Shown: piece after piece, positions 27,471-35,440 of the stretch | Layout of the letters: the number at the start of each line of letters is the position of its first letter | How positions within the stretch are numbered: the stretch's first letter is position 1 | Assembly (NCBI GenBank): GCA_947652605.1 | Contig: CANTFG010000278.1 | Coordinates: forward strand, 62,001-126,000 | Reading direction: 5' to 3' | Source: Elmis aenea | Taxonomy: Eukaryota; Arthropoda; Insecta; Coleoptera; Elmidae | Length of the DNA: 64,000 nt | Notes under the pieces: generated by a model | Told to the model about the DNA's origin: nothing | The model's database searches: none | What the model saw: only the letters and a program-made list of their open reading frames with translations | Translations under genes and position numbers: made by a program

Positions 27471-28663
27471 ATTTTTAATAATTTCCTAAAAATACCGTGC
27501 TTTAGTTAATACATATGTTCCTTGAGCGACTATTTCGAAACAATTTTAATTATTGATTTGTATATCACAGAAACAGTTTATCCATCGCCTCTTTACATGA
27601 ATACAATTGTTTTGCATATGTCTTTCAATGAGCTGGTTTTAATTTTTAATAATTTCCTAAAAATACCGTGCTTTAGTTAATACATATGTTCCTTGAGCGA
27701 ATATTTCGAAACAATTTCAATTATTGATTTGTATATCACAGGAATAGTTTATCCATCGCCTCTTTACATTACTACAATTGTTTTGCATATGTCTTTCAAA
27801 GAGCTGGTTTTAATTTTTAATAATTTCCTAAAAATACCGTGCTTTAGTTAATACATATGTTCCTTGAGCGAATATTTCGAAACAATTTCATTTATTGATT
27901 TGTATATCACAGGAACAGTTTATCCATCGCCTCTTTACATGAATACAATTGTTTTGCATATGTCTTTCAACGAGCTGGTTTTAATTTTTAATAATTTCCT
28001 AAAAATACCGTGCTTTAGTTAATACATATGTTCCTTGAGCGACTATTTCGAAACAATTTTAATTATTGATTTGTATATCACAGAAACAGTTTATCCATCG
28101 CCTCTTTACATGAATACAATTGTTTTGCATATGTCTTTCAATGAGCTGGTTTTAATTTTTAATAATTTCCTAAAAATACCGTGCTTTAGTTAATACATAT
28201 GTTCCTTGAGCGACTATTTCGAAACAATTTCAATTATTGATTTGTATATCACAAAAACAGTTTATCCATCGCCTCTTTACATGAATACAATTGTTTTGCA
28301 TATGTCTTTCAATGAGCTGGTTTTAATTTTTAATAATTTCCTAAAAATACCGTGCTTTAGTTAATACATATGTTCCTTGAGCGACTATTTCTAAACAATT
28401 TTAATTATTGATTTGTATATCACAGGAACAGTTTATCCATCGCCTCTTTACATGAATACAATTGTTTTGCATATGTCTTTCAATGAGCTGGTTTTAATTT
28501 TTAATAATTTCCTAAAAATGCCGTGCTTTAGTTAATACATGTGTTCCTTGAGCGACTATTTCGAAACAATTTTAATTATTGATTTGTATATCACAGGAAC
28601 AGTTTATCCATCGCCTCTTTACATGAATACAATTGTTTTGCATATGTCTTTCAATGAGCTGGT

Positions 28664-29690
28664 ACATATAATACAACGAAATAAGGAAAGGAGTTTCAGA
28701 CGACCATTTAAAATACGCGCCGACGACGATATTTCGCGATTTTTGGCGCGCGCGCGTATCCGGGGCCGCTCTTTCGATCGCGCGCGCTCCCGACGCCGGC
28801 AATGGTCTTCCGGAGAAGCCATCGAGGAAAACGTGCGAAAATTTTACACGCAACATTTAAATCGGGTCGTCGGGAGCGAGAATTTCGTCAAACATTGACA
28901 ATTTGACATGTTGACGTGAACTTTGAACGCTCGAACCTTCTCCGATTCGACATTTTCGCAAATGTGTCGTACCGATTCGGATTCGTCTCGCCCTCCCCTA
29001 CAAGTACGTATCAAACAATCCCACTTTCGAGTCGAATTCTGACCACGAACGAGAAAAAGCGCAGGCGCGCGCACGCGCTACATACTAACGAAATAAGGAA
29101 TCGAGTTTCAAACGACCATTTAAAATACGCGCCGACGGCGATAATTCGCGATTTTTCGCGTGCGGACGTATCCGGGGCCGGTCTTTCGATCGCGCGCGCT
29201 CTCGACGCCGGCAATGGTCTTCCGGAGAAGCCATCGAGGAAAACGTGCGAAATTCTTACACGCAACATTTAAATCGGGTCGTCGGGAGCGAGAATTTCGT
29301 CAAAATTTGACAATTTGACATATTTACGTGACCTTTGAACGCTTGAACCTTCTCCGATTCGATCTTTTCGCACATTTGTCGTACCGATTCGGATTCGTCT
29401 CGCCCTCCCCGACAAGTACGTACCAAACAATCCCACTCTCGAGTCGAATTCGGACCACGAACGAGAAAAAGCGCAGGCGCGCGCACGCGCTACATACTAA
29501 CGAAATAAGGAATCGAGTTTAAAACTACGATTTAAAATACGCGCGGACGGCGATAATTCGCGATTTTTGGCGTGCGGACTATCCGGGGCCGGTCTTTTGA
29601 TTGCAGCCGCTCCCGAGTCCGGGAGAGGTCGTCCGGAAGTAAAATTCAGACCGCGAACGAGAAAAAGCGCAGGCGCGCGCACGCCCTATA
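28664..29690 (+). repeat. GC-rich 412-bp tandem repeat (two copies plus a deleted third)
   Basis: ACGAAATAAGG-containing units begin near 28,664, 29,080 and 29,492, a 412-bp period. Landmarks recur at 412 bp: CGACGCCGGCAATGG at 28,791 and 29,203, and GCGCAGGCGCGCGCACGC at 29,061 and 29,473. The third copy is about 196 bp long and lacks the middle. The units are CpG-rich (CGCGCGCG, CCGGGGCC), unlike the AT-rich satellite. Short frames of 60-120 codons appear on both strands. They repeat with the unit and change frame from copy to copy, because 412 is not a multiple of 3, so they are not treated as genes. Confidence 0.88.
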
Positions 29691-29700
29691 TACTAACGAA

Positions 29701-30215
29701 CGTCGAATTTCTTTGACGGGTCGTATAAAGGATCGACTTTTAATATGTGCACGCTCCGGACCTTGGAAAAAATCGTTTGCAAACGTAATTAACTAAAACG
29801 GGCAAAATTTTTCGTATTTACGTCGCGCGCGCCCGCACTATACACTAACGAACGTCGAAAGCCTTTTTTCAAAAAGCGATTAAAAATGCACAGAGGCGCG
29901 TTTTTTTTGTCGTCGTATAGAGTATAGAGGATCGAATTTTAATATGTGCACGCTCCGGACCTTAAATATAATCGTTTGCAAACGTTATTAAGTAAAACGT
30001 GCCAAAATGTTCGTACATACATGATGAAAGCGTCGTCGCGCGCACGCACTGTTAAACTTTGACAGAATAATGTAAACGCTCAGACCTTCTCCACTGTAGC
30101 TTTATGTTCATGTATCATACCAAATCGGTATCGCCTCGTTCTCCACTAAACATACATACGAAACAATCCCAGTTTCATGTTGAATTCAGAATATGAAAAT
30201 ACGATGATACTGTCA
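29701..30215 (+). repeat. Diverged repeat module, copy A
   Basis: Matches 31,811-32,304 in the same orientation with roughly 80-85% identity by eye. Shared landmarks are CTTTGACGGGTCGTATAAA, TTTTAATATGTGCACGCTC, ACGAACGTCGAAAGCC, CATGATGAAA and GAATATGAAAATACGATGA. Inside it a submodule with TTTTAATATGTGCACGCTC is repeated about 199 bp apart (29,739 and 29,938). Its right half (CGCTCAGACCTTCTCC onward) is a distant relative of the 412-bp unit (CGCTCGAACCTTCTCC), so these modules share ancestry. Confidence 0.78.
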
Positions 30216-30230
30216 AAAAATTTCATATGT

Positions 30231-30412
30231 AACCTAGAAATTGAAGTATGTCAAAAGACAGTACTGTCAAACTGGCAGCATAACCTAGAAATTGAAGTAT
30301 GTCAATACTGTCAAACTGACAGCATAACTTAGAAATTGATTTATGTCAATACTGTCAAACTGACACCATAACCTACAAATTGAAGTATGTCACTCACTGT
30401 CAAACTTTGACA
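30231..30412 (+). repeat. 44-bp short tandem repeat, four copies
   Basis: AACCTAGAAATTGAAGTATG and variants start at 30,231, 30,282, 30,326 and 30,370 (steps of 51, 44 and 44 bp). Each is followed by ACTGTCAAACTGACA or a close variant, which contains the short inverted pair TGTCA/TGACA. A fifth fragment (TACTGTCAAA) lies just upstream near 30,209. This is AT-rich, minisatellite-like DNA. Confidence 0.85.
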
Positions 30413-30454
30413 ACATTCTATTATTATATATGTAATTTCAAACTCCATGCAACG

Positions 30455-30526
30455 GACCGTGATAGCCGGGTGGGTCCGATACGCGTTCACAACGCAGCGT
30501 CTGCGGTTCGAATCCGGGTGCGGGCA
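30455..30526 (+). pseudogene. tRNA-like sequence, probably the head of a tRNA-derived SINE or a tRNA pseudogene
   Basis: A perfect Pol III B box, GGTTCGAATCC, lies at 30,505-30,515. An A-box-like TAGCCGGGTGG lies 42 bp upstream at 30,463. Between them, ACGCG and CGCAG could flank a seven-base loop TTCACAA, giving a CAC anticodon position (valine), but this stem has mismatches and the T stem also pairs imperfectly. The acceptor ends do not pair convincingly. A functional tRNA is therefore unlikely. The downstream stretch to about 30,640 could be the body of a SINE, but no poly(A) tail or clear target duplication is seen. Confidence 0.6.
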
Positions 30527-30685
30527 AAAAGAGAATTTTCCGCGAAATTTTCTGTCCGACGGTACGTGCGTGCGACACGAGTTGTTCGGGTAGCGATTAT
30601 ATAGGATTTGAAACAGGGTCCGGGTGCGCATTGCGTAGTTGATTAAGATTAATCGAAGTTAAAAAGCATCTTCAGTATAATTGAA

Positions 30686-30965
30686 TTTGGAAAACATTAG
30701 GTACAAGCTGTGAACGATGTATCTCTGGAACGGAGCCACCCAGACATGGTGGTGTGGGGGCTTTGCAGCAAACGAAAGGTAGTTTAATACGAATTTTAAT
30801 TAATACAAAGTTGAAAAAAGAGGCATCAATGATTTGGAAAACATTAAGGTACACGAACTGTGATCGATGTATTATTATATACTACTAACTATACTACCTT
30901 CTGGAACGGGAGAGCCACAAGAGACATATGGGGCTTGCACCAAATGCGAAACGTAATTTAAATGT
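30686..30965 (+). repeat. Degenerate two-copy module (147-bp step)
   Basis: TTTGGAAAACATTA followed by GGTACA, a CTGTGA(A/T)CGATGTAT core, CTGGAACGG, AGCCAC and a GGGGCTT.GCA..AAA.G segment occurs at 30,686 and again at 30,833. The wording (GGAACGG, CACCAAACGAAAGGTAA) resembles the start of the 370-490-bp modules further right (32,401 onward). These are probably old, decayed relatives. Confidence 0.65.
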
Positions 30966-31064
30966 TTGAAACTGTGGAGACACTACAATAGTTACTGAAT
31001 TAGAGAGAGGCCCCCACAGCAGCTAAATAAGTAACTAAACTCAGTGCACGGCATATGGATATAA
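30966..31064. other. Unassigned spacer
   Basis: About 100 bp of ordinary AT-rich sequence between the degenerate module and the inverted-repeat element. No repeat, hairpin, frame or RNA motif was recognised in it. Confidence 0.5.
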
Positions 31065-31117
31065 GTCCGCGTTCACAATGAACGTAGTAGATAACAGATA
31101 GTAGATAGTGGGTTAGT
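31065..31117 (+). repeat. Left terminal inverted repeat of the MITE
   Basis: Starts GTCCGCGTTCACAATGAACG and pairs with 31,441-31,492. It contains a small internal palindrome, GTTCA.AATGAAC, as well. Confidence 0.88.
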
Positions 31118-31440
31118 AGCTAAAGTTGAAATGCATAGAAGCAAATGCAAGTGTTCACAATGGACTTAAGATTTACGTAGTCACTATATGGTAACTAAAG
31201 TGAACTATCTATGTTTAAAATTAATTAAAATTACAATGTTGAACGATGTTTAATACAACTTATTACCGTTATAATCCTCCACAAATCATCATGTACAAAT
31301 AAATACGTAGAATACAAGGTGTCAATTTGTTAAACAACCTTCCGCGTTTAAATTGAGGTTATGTGTGCTATGCTACAAACAAGTCGGCTGTTACCCGTAT
31401 CCAAGTAAACATTTCGTTACGGACTTTTTACGTATTACGC

Positions 31441-31492
31441 ACTAACCACTACCTACTATCTGTTATCTACTACGTTCATTGTGAACGCGGAC
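31441..31492 (-). repeat. Right terminal inverted repeat of the MITE
   Basis: Ends CGTTCATTGTGAACGCGGAC, the exact reverse complement of the left outer end. TAA follows immediately. Confidence 0.88.
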
Positions 31493-31555
31493 TAACGCAT
31501 AAATAAAGTTAAACCATAATAAAATTATTTGTATACGTTGAAACGGTACCACTTC

Positions 31556-31790
31556 GAAACAAGGGACTTGCACAAAAAAAGCAATTCTTTGCACAAAGAG
31601 AACTCCACGCGAACCCATTGGGTGCGAGCGCGAAGCGCGAGTAGTTTGGTGGCCCATTTATTACACTTTGAAAAGCATCATGTACGAGCGCGGAGCGCGA
31701 GTAGTAGGAATATAGATTTATTCTAACTTGAAAAGCAATAACGAGTGTTGTGAATAAAAGTTCAGGCCGATAGTTAAATCTCCTTAAATC
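31556..31790 (+). repeat. Outlying copy of the GC-hairpin module
   Basis: Carries the order GGGACTTGCAC, TTTGCACAAAGAGAA, CCATTGGGTGCGAGCG, a second GAGCGCGGAGCGCGAG, TTATTCTAA.TT, AAGCAATAACGAGTGTTGT. This is the order of the tandem modules at 32,401-34,160. It lies between the MITE and module copy B, separated from the main tandem block by about 600 bp. Confidence 0.75.
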
Positions 31791-31810
31791 TACCCATAAG
31801 CGTATAAAAA

Positions 31811-32304
31811 TCGCGAATTTTCTTTGACGGGTCGTATAAAAGATTAAATTTTAATATGTGCACGCTCTGGGCCACAGAAAAAATAATTTGCAAACGTTAT
31901 TAACTAAAACGTGCAAAAGTTTTAATTTTTACGTCGCACTAACGAACGTCGAAAGCCTTTTTTCAAAAAGCGACGAAAAATACTCAGGGCGTCCGAAAAT
32001 CGCGATTTCTTTTGTTGTATTAAGGATCGAATTTTAATATGTGCTCGCTCCGGACCTTGGGAAAAGTTATTAAGTAAAACGTGCAAAAAGTTTCGTACTT
32101 ACATGATGAAAACGTCGTCACCCGCACGCTTTCTCCAACTTTGAAAAAATAGTAGTAACGCTCAGAACTTTTCCACTCTAGCTTTTTGTACATCTATCAT
32201 ACCAATTCGGAATGGCCACGCTCTCCCCTAAATATATATGCGAAGCAATCCCAGTTTTGAGTTGAATTAAGACTTTAGTTTAGAATATGAAAATACGATG
32301 ACAC
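31811..32304 (+). repeat. Diverged repeat module, copy B
   Basis: Second copy of the module at 29,701, with the same order of landmarks. The internal submodule repeat is 183 bp apart (TAATATGTG at 31,852 and 32,035). It lies after the inverted-repeat element, so that element and the tRNA-like sequence sit between two direct copies of this module. Confidence 0.76.
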
Positions 32305-32400
32305 TATGAATATTCATTTATTCGGTTTTAAAGAGCAATGAAGAGTGTTGTAAATAAAAATTTCAGCCAATCGATTGCTCATCAACCCGATTAGTTATAA

Positions 32401-34160
32401 TCAATATATCTCGGGAAAATAGAGAAACGGAACATGCACCAAACGAAAGGTAATTTTTGAGAAAAAAGATTTCTACCCGGATCCATTGGGTGCGAGCGTG
32501 AAGCGCGAGTTGTTTGATTACCGATTTAATAGAATTCGAAAAGCATTAGGTGCGAGCGCGGAGCGCGAGAGTACGAATATTTATTTATTCTAATTTAAAA
32601 AGCAACAGCGGTTGTGGTAAATAAAATTTGAACCGGTCGATTAATCGCCTCCAAAAAAAGTGACGCGCCTGGCTCAGCGCGAGTAGTATGACTGTCGAAT
32701 TTCTCAATTTTGAAAAGCATTTACGAGTATTGTAAATAAAAATTTGAGCCAATCGATTGATCATATCCGGCTTAGTTATAATCGATACATCTCGGGATAA
32801 TAGAGAAACGGAACGTGCACCAAACGAAAGGTAATTTTTTGCGCAAAGAGAATTTTACGCGCAAAGAGAATTCCACTCGGATCCATTGGGTGCGAGCGCG
32901 AAGCGCGAGTTGTTTGATTACCGATTTAATAGAATTCGAGAAGCATTAGGTGCGAGCGCGAAGCGCGAGTAGTACGAATATTTATTTATCCTAATTTAAA
33001 AAGCAACAGCGATTGTTGTAAATAAAATTTGAACCGGTCGATTAATCGCCTCCAAAAAAAAAGTGACCCGCCTGGCTCAGCGCGAGTAGTATGACTGTCG
33101 AATTTCTCAATTCTGAAAAGCATTTACGAGTATTGTAAATAAAAATTTAAGCCAATCGATTGATCATATCCGGCATAGTTATAATCGATATATCTCGGGA
33201 ACGGGGCCAATTAGGGACATGGGACTTCCACCAAACGAAAGATAATTTTTTGCGCAGAGAATTCTACGCGCAAGGCGGGATCTAGCGGTGAAGTAGCCCC
33301 GGGAACATAGAGACACGGAACGTGCACTAAACGAAAGGTAATTTTTTGCGCAAAGAGAATTATACTCGGATCTATTGGGTGCGAGCGCGAAGCGCGAGTA
33401 GTTTGATTACCAGTTTAATAGAATTTGAGAAGCATTTGGAGCGAGTATTACGAATATGGATTTATTCTAATTTAAAAAGTAATAACAAGTGTTGTAAATA
33501 AAATTTGTACCGATCGATTAATCGCCTCCAAAAAAAAGTGATGCGCCTGGCTCAGCGCGAGTAGTATGACTGTCGATTTTTTCCATTTTGAAAAGAAATT
33601 ACGAGTATTGTAAATAAAAATTTGAGCCAATCGATTGTTCATCGACCCGCTTAGTTATAATCAATATATCTTGGAAACATAGAGACACGGAACGTGCACC
33701 AAACGAAAGGTAATTTTGTTCGCAAAGTGAATTATACTCGGATCTATTAAGTGCGAGCGCGAAGCGCGTGTAGTTTGATTACCAATTTAATATAATTTGA
33801 GAAGCATTTGGAGCGAGCGCGGAGCGCGAGTATTACGAATATGGATTTATTCTAATTTAAAAAGCAATAACGAGTGTTGTAACTAAAACTTAAACCGATC
33901 GATTAATCGCCTCCAAAAAAAGTGACCCGCCTGGCTCAGCGCGAGTAGTATGATTTTTTTCAATTTTGAAAAGCAATTACGAGTATTGTAAACAAAAATT
34001 TAAGTTGAATTGATCGATTGATCATCGACCTGCTTAGTTATGATCAATATATCTCGGGAACATAGCCACTAAACGTGCACCAAACGAAAGGTAGTTTTTT
34101 GCGCAAAAAGAATTTTACGCGCAAAGAGAATTCTACGCGCAAGGCGGGATCTAGCGGTAA
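32401..34160 (+). repeat. Tandem 370-490-bp modules with repeated GC hairpin motifs
   Basis: About four complete and two partial direct copies. The landmark TGCGAGCG(C/T)GAAGCGCG occurs at 32,491, 32,891, 33,380 and 33,752, spaced 400, 489 and 372 bp. Each copy runs: AATATATCTCGGGAAC, CACCAAACGAAAGGTAAT, (G)CGCAAAGAGAATT, GATC(C/T)ATT, the GC motif, TTTGATTACC, AAGCATT, often a second GC motif, AAAAGCAA, TCGATTAATCGCCTCC, CTGGCTCAGCGCGAGTAG. It ends with TTGTAAATAAAAATTTGAGCC and CAATCGATTGATCAT. The 489-bp copy contains an inserted fragment of the element's own 3' terminus (33,262-33,301). Confidence 0.85.
33262..33301 (+). other. Truncated internal copy of the element's 3' terminus
   Basis: These 40 bp match 34,131-34,170 except for one G/A difference: TTCTACGCGC, AAGGCGGGAT, CTAGCGGT, AAGTAGCCCCG. 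The match stops at the hairpin loop. Instead of the second arm, the sequence continues GGAACATAGAGACACGG, the start of the next tandem module. The junction falls within CCCCGGGAAC, which fits a join at short G-rich homology with CTCGGGAAC. Confidence 0.82.
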
Positions 34161-34191
34161 AGTAGCCCCGAAGGGGCTACGGAATCGCTAG
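34151..34191 (+). other. Terminal two-tier hairpin and CTAG end of the Helitron-like element
   Basis: The inner stem GTAGCCCC (34,162-34,169) pairs with GGGGCTAC (34,173-34,180) around a GAA loop. An outer stem CTAGCG (34,151-34,156) pairs with CGCTAG (34,186-34,191). Eleven bases after the inner stem the element ends in CTAG, and satellite resumes with TTTTAATT. Spacing, perfect stem and the CTAG-T junction match the known Helitron 3' end, where the hairpin is thought to signal termination of rolling-circle transfer. Confidence 0.75.
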
Positions 34192-34289
34192 TTTTAATTT
34201 TTAATAATTTCCTAAAAATACCGTGCTTTAGTTAATACATATGTTCCTTGAGCGACTATTTCTAAACAATTTTAATTATTGATTTGTAT

Positions 34290-35440
34290 ATCACAGGAAC
34301 AGTTTATCTATCGCCACTTTACATGAATACAATTGTTTTGCATATGTCTTTCAATGAGCTGGTTTAAATTTTTAATAATTTCCTAAAAATACCGTGCTTT
34401 AGTTAATACATATGTTCCTTGAGCGACTATTTCGAAACAATTTTAATTATTGATTTGTATATCACAGGAACAGTTTATCCATCGCCTCTTTACATGAATA
34501 CAATTGTTTTGCATATGTCTTTCAATGAGCTGGTTTTAATTTTTAATAATTTCCTAATAATACCGTGCTTTAGTTAATACATATGTTCCTTGAGCGACTA
34601 TTTCTAAACAATTTTAAGTATTAATTTGTATATCACAGGAACAATTAATCCATCGCTTCTTTACATGAATACATTTGTTTTGCATATGTCTTTCAATGAG
34701 CTGGTTTTAATTTTTAATAATTTCCTAAAAATACCTTGCTTTAGTTAATACATATGTTCCTTGAGCGACTATTTCTACACAATTTTAATTATTGATTTGT
34801 ATATCACAGGAACAGTTTATCCATCGCCTCTTTACATGAATACAATTGTTTTGCATATGTCTTTCAATGAGCTGGTTTTAATTTTTAATAATTTCCTAAA
34901 AATACCGTGCTTTAGTTAATACATATGTTCCTTGAGCGACTATTTCGAAACAATTTTAATTATTGATTTGTATATCACAGGAACAGTTTATCCATCGCCT
35001 CTTTACATGAATACAATTGTTTTGCATATGTCTTTCAATGAGCTGGTTTTAATTTTTAATAATTTCCTAAAAATACCGTGCTTTAGTTAATACATATGTT
35101 CCTTGAGCGACTATTTCTGAACAACTTTAATTATTGATTTGTATATCACAGGAACAGTTTATCCATCGCCTCTTTACATGAATACAATTGTTTTGCATAT
35201 GTCTTTCAATGAGCTGGTTTTAATTTTTAATAATTTCCTAAAAATACCGTGCTTTAGTTAATACATATGTTCCTTGAGCGACTATTTCTAAACAATTTTA
35301 ATTATTAATTTGTATATCACAGGAACAATTTATCCATCGCTTCTTTACATGAATACAATTTTTTTGCATATGTCTTTCAATGAGCTCGTTTTAATTTTTA
35401 ATAATTTCCTAAAAATACCGTGCTTTAGTTAATACATATG
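34290..35440 (+). repeat. Right-flank counterpart of the block at 26.2-27.5 kb
   Basis: Shares the ordered rare states of the left-flank block. It is one monomer shorter: the ATTAATTTG monomer and the ACCTTGCTT monomer, separate on the left, are fused here. Later markers such as TTTCTGAACAAC therefore sit 7,923 bp (8,094 minus 171) from their left partners. Confidence 0.83.

Larger units (their letters stand above)
1..28662 (+). repeat. Left array of 171-bp satellite monomers
   Basis: About 167 head-to-tail monomers, all in one orientation, run without interruption from the window edge. The CATATG that opens each monomer recurs at 1, 172, 343, 514 and so on, which gives the 171-bp period. 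Most monomers differ from one another by a few percent. Repeated changes are a G/T choice at monomer position 26, GAAACAG versus GGAACAG, GCCTC versus GCCAC or GCTTC, and small indels that make 166-175-bp forms. GC is about 27% in the first monomer, and A/T runs recur along it. No open reading frame passes through the array because every monomer carries stops. This is typical of centromeric or pericentromeric satellite; a binding role for a centromere protein is inference only. Confidence 0.98.
31065..31492. mobile_element. 428-bp MITE with about 52-bp terminal inverted repeats and TAA target duplication
   Basis: The left terminus (31,065-31,117, GTCCGCGTTCACAATGAACG...) is the reverse complement of the right terminus (31,441-31,492). 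The outer 40 bp match perfectly, and one mismatch and one single-base indel follow. TAA stands on both sides (31,062-31,064 and 31,493-31,495), consistent with a 3-bp target duplication. Short length, long inverted repeats and a TWA target are typical of miniature elements mobilised by PIF/Harbinger transposases; that assignment rests on the target and layout only. No transposase frame is inside. A direct echo of the terminal GTTCACAATG lies near 31,153. Confidence 0.82.
31624..33830 (+). repeat. Interspersed 18-bp GC hairpin motif (nine copies)
   Basis: GCGAGCGCGAAGCGCGAG or a one-base variant occurs at 31,624, 31,685, 32,492, 32,552, 32,892, 32,952, 33,381, 33,753 and 33,813. The core GCGC-GAA-GCGC can fold as a 4-bp stem with a GAA loop, the same loop as in the terminal hairpin at 34,162-34,180. 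Copies usually come in pairs about 60 bp apart within one module. Minisatellite-like internal repeats of this kind are known in some non-autonomous Helitron and Helentron families. Confidence 0.8.
28663..34191 (+). mobile_element. Composite Helitron-like non-autonomous element inserted in the satellite
   Basis: The 171-bp satellite stops at monomer position 125 (28,662) and resumes at position 126 (34,192), so a 5,529-bp segment is inserted with no satellite base lost. The first and last bases are ambiguous by 1-2 bp because GT is shared. The left end begins TACATATAATAC; the right end is a hairpin (34,151-34,191) ending in CTAG and followed by T. Helitrons are known to end in CTRR about 10-12 nt after a hairpin and to make no target duplication, which fits. 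The usual 5' TC and the A/T target are not met: here the start is TA and the target G/T. No Rep, helicase or transposase frame exists. The interior is a mosaic of tandem modules plus two nested elements. Alternatives are a Helentron-type element or a recombination-captured repeat block. Confidence 0.62.

Noticed and set aside
1..28662. CRISPR array
   Set aside because: The repeat is a continuous 171-bp tandem monomer with no constant-repeat/variable-spacer structure, and no cas-like gene is present.
28539..28898. Open frame of about 119 codons spanning the satellite-island junction
   Set aside because: Its first third is satellite and its remainder is the GC-rich 412-bp repeat. There is no recognisable domain, and a frame across a junction this recent is a by-product of low stop density in CpG-rich DNA.
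28572..29796. Several similar 60-118-codon frames on both strands
   Set aside because: They recur because the 412-bp unit recurs, they overlap one another on opposite strands, and they change frame between copies. No start context, domain or codon signal supports a gene.
30341..31726. Scattered 60-96-codon frames in the middle of the island
   Set aside because: They run across a tRNA-like sequence, MITE termini and GC-hairpin motifs. Their translations are low in complexity (for example ARSAS repeats from the GC motif) and match no family I recognise.
28663..34191. LTR retrotransposon or LINE interpretation of the island
   Set aside because: No long terminal direct repeats at the island edges, no poly(A) tail, and no reverse transcriptase, gag or integrase motif in any frame.
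34191..34192. 2-bp GT target-site duplication at the island edges
   Set aside because: GT appears on both sides, but assigning G to the terminal CTAG and T to the element start leaves no duplication and no loss. Two bases are too few to argue for a TSD.
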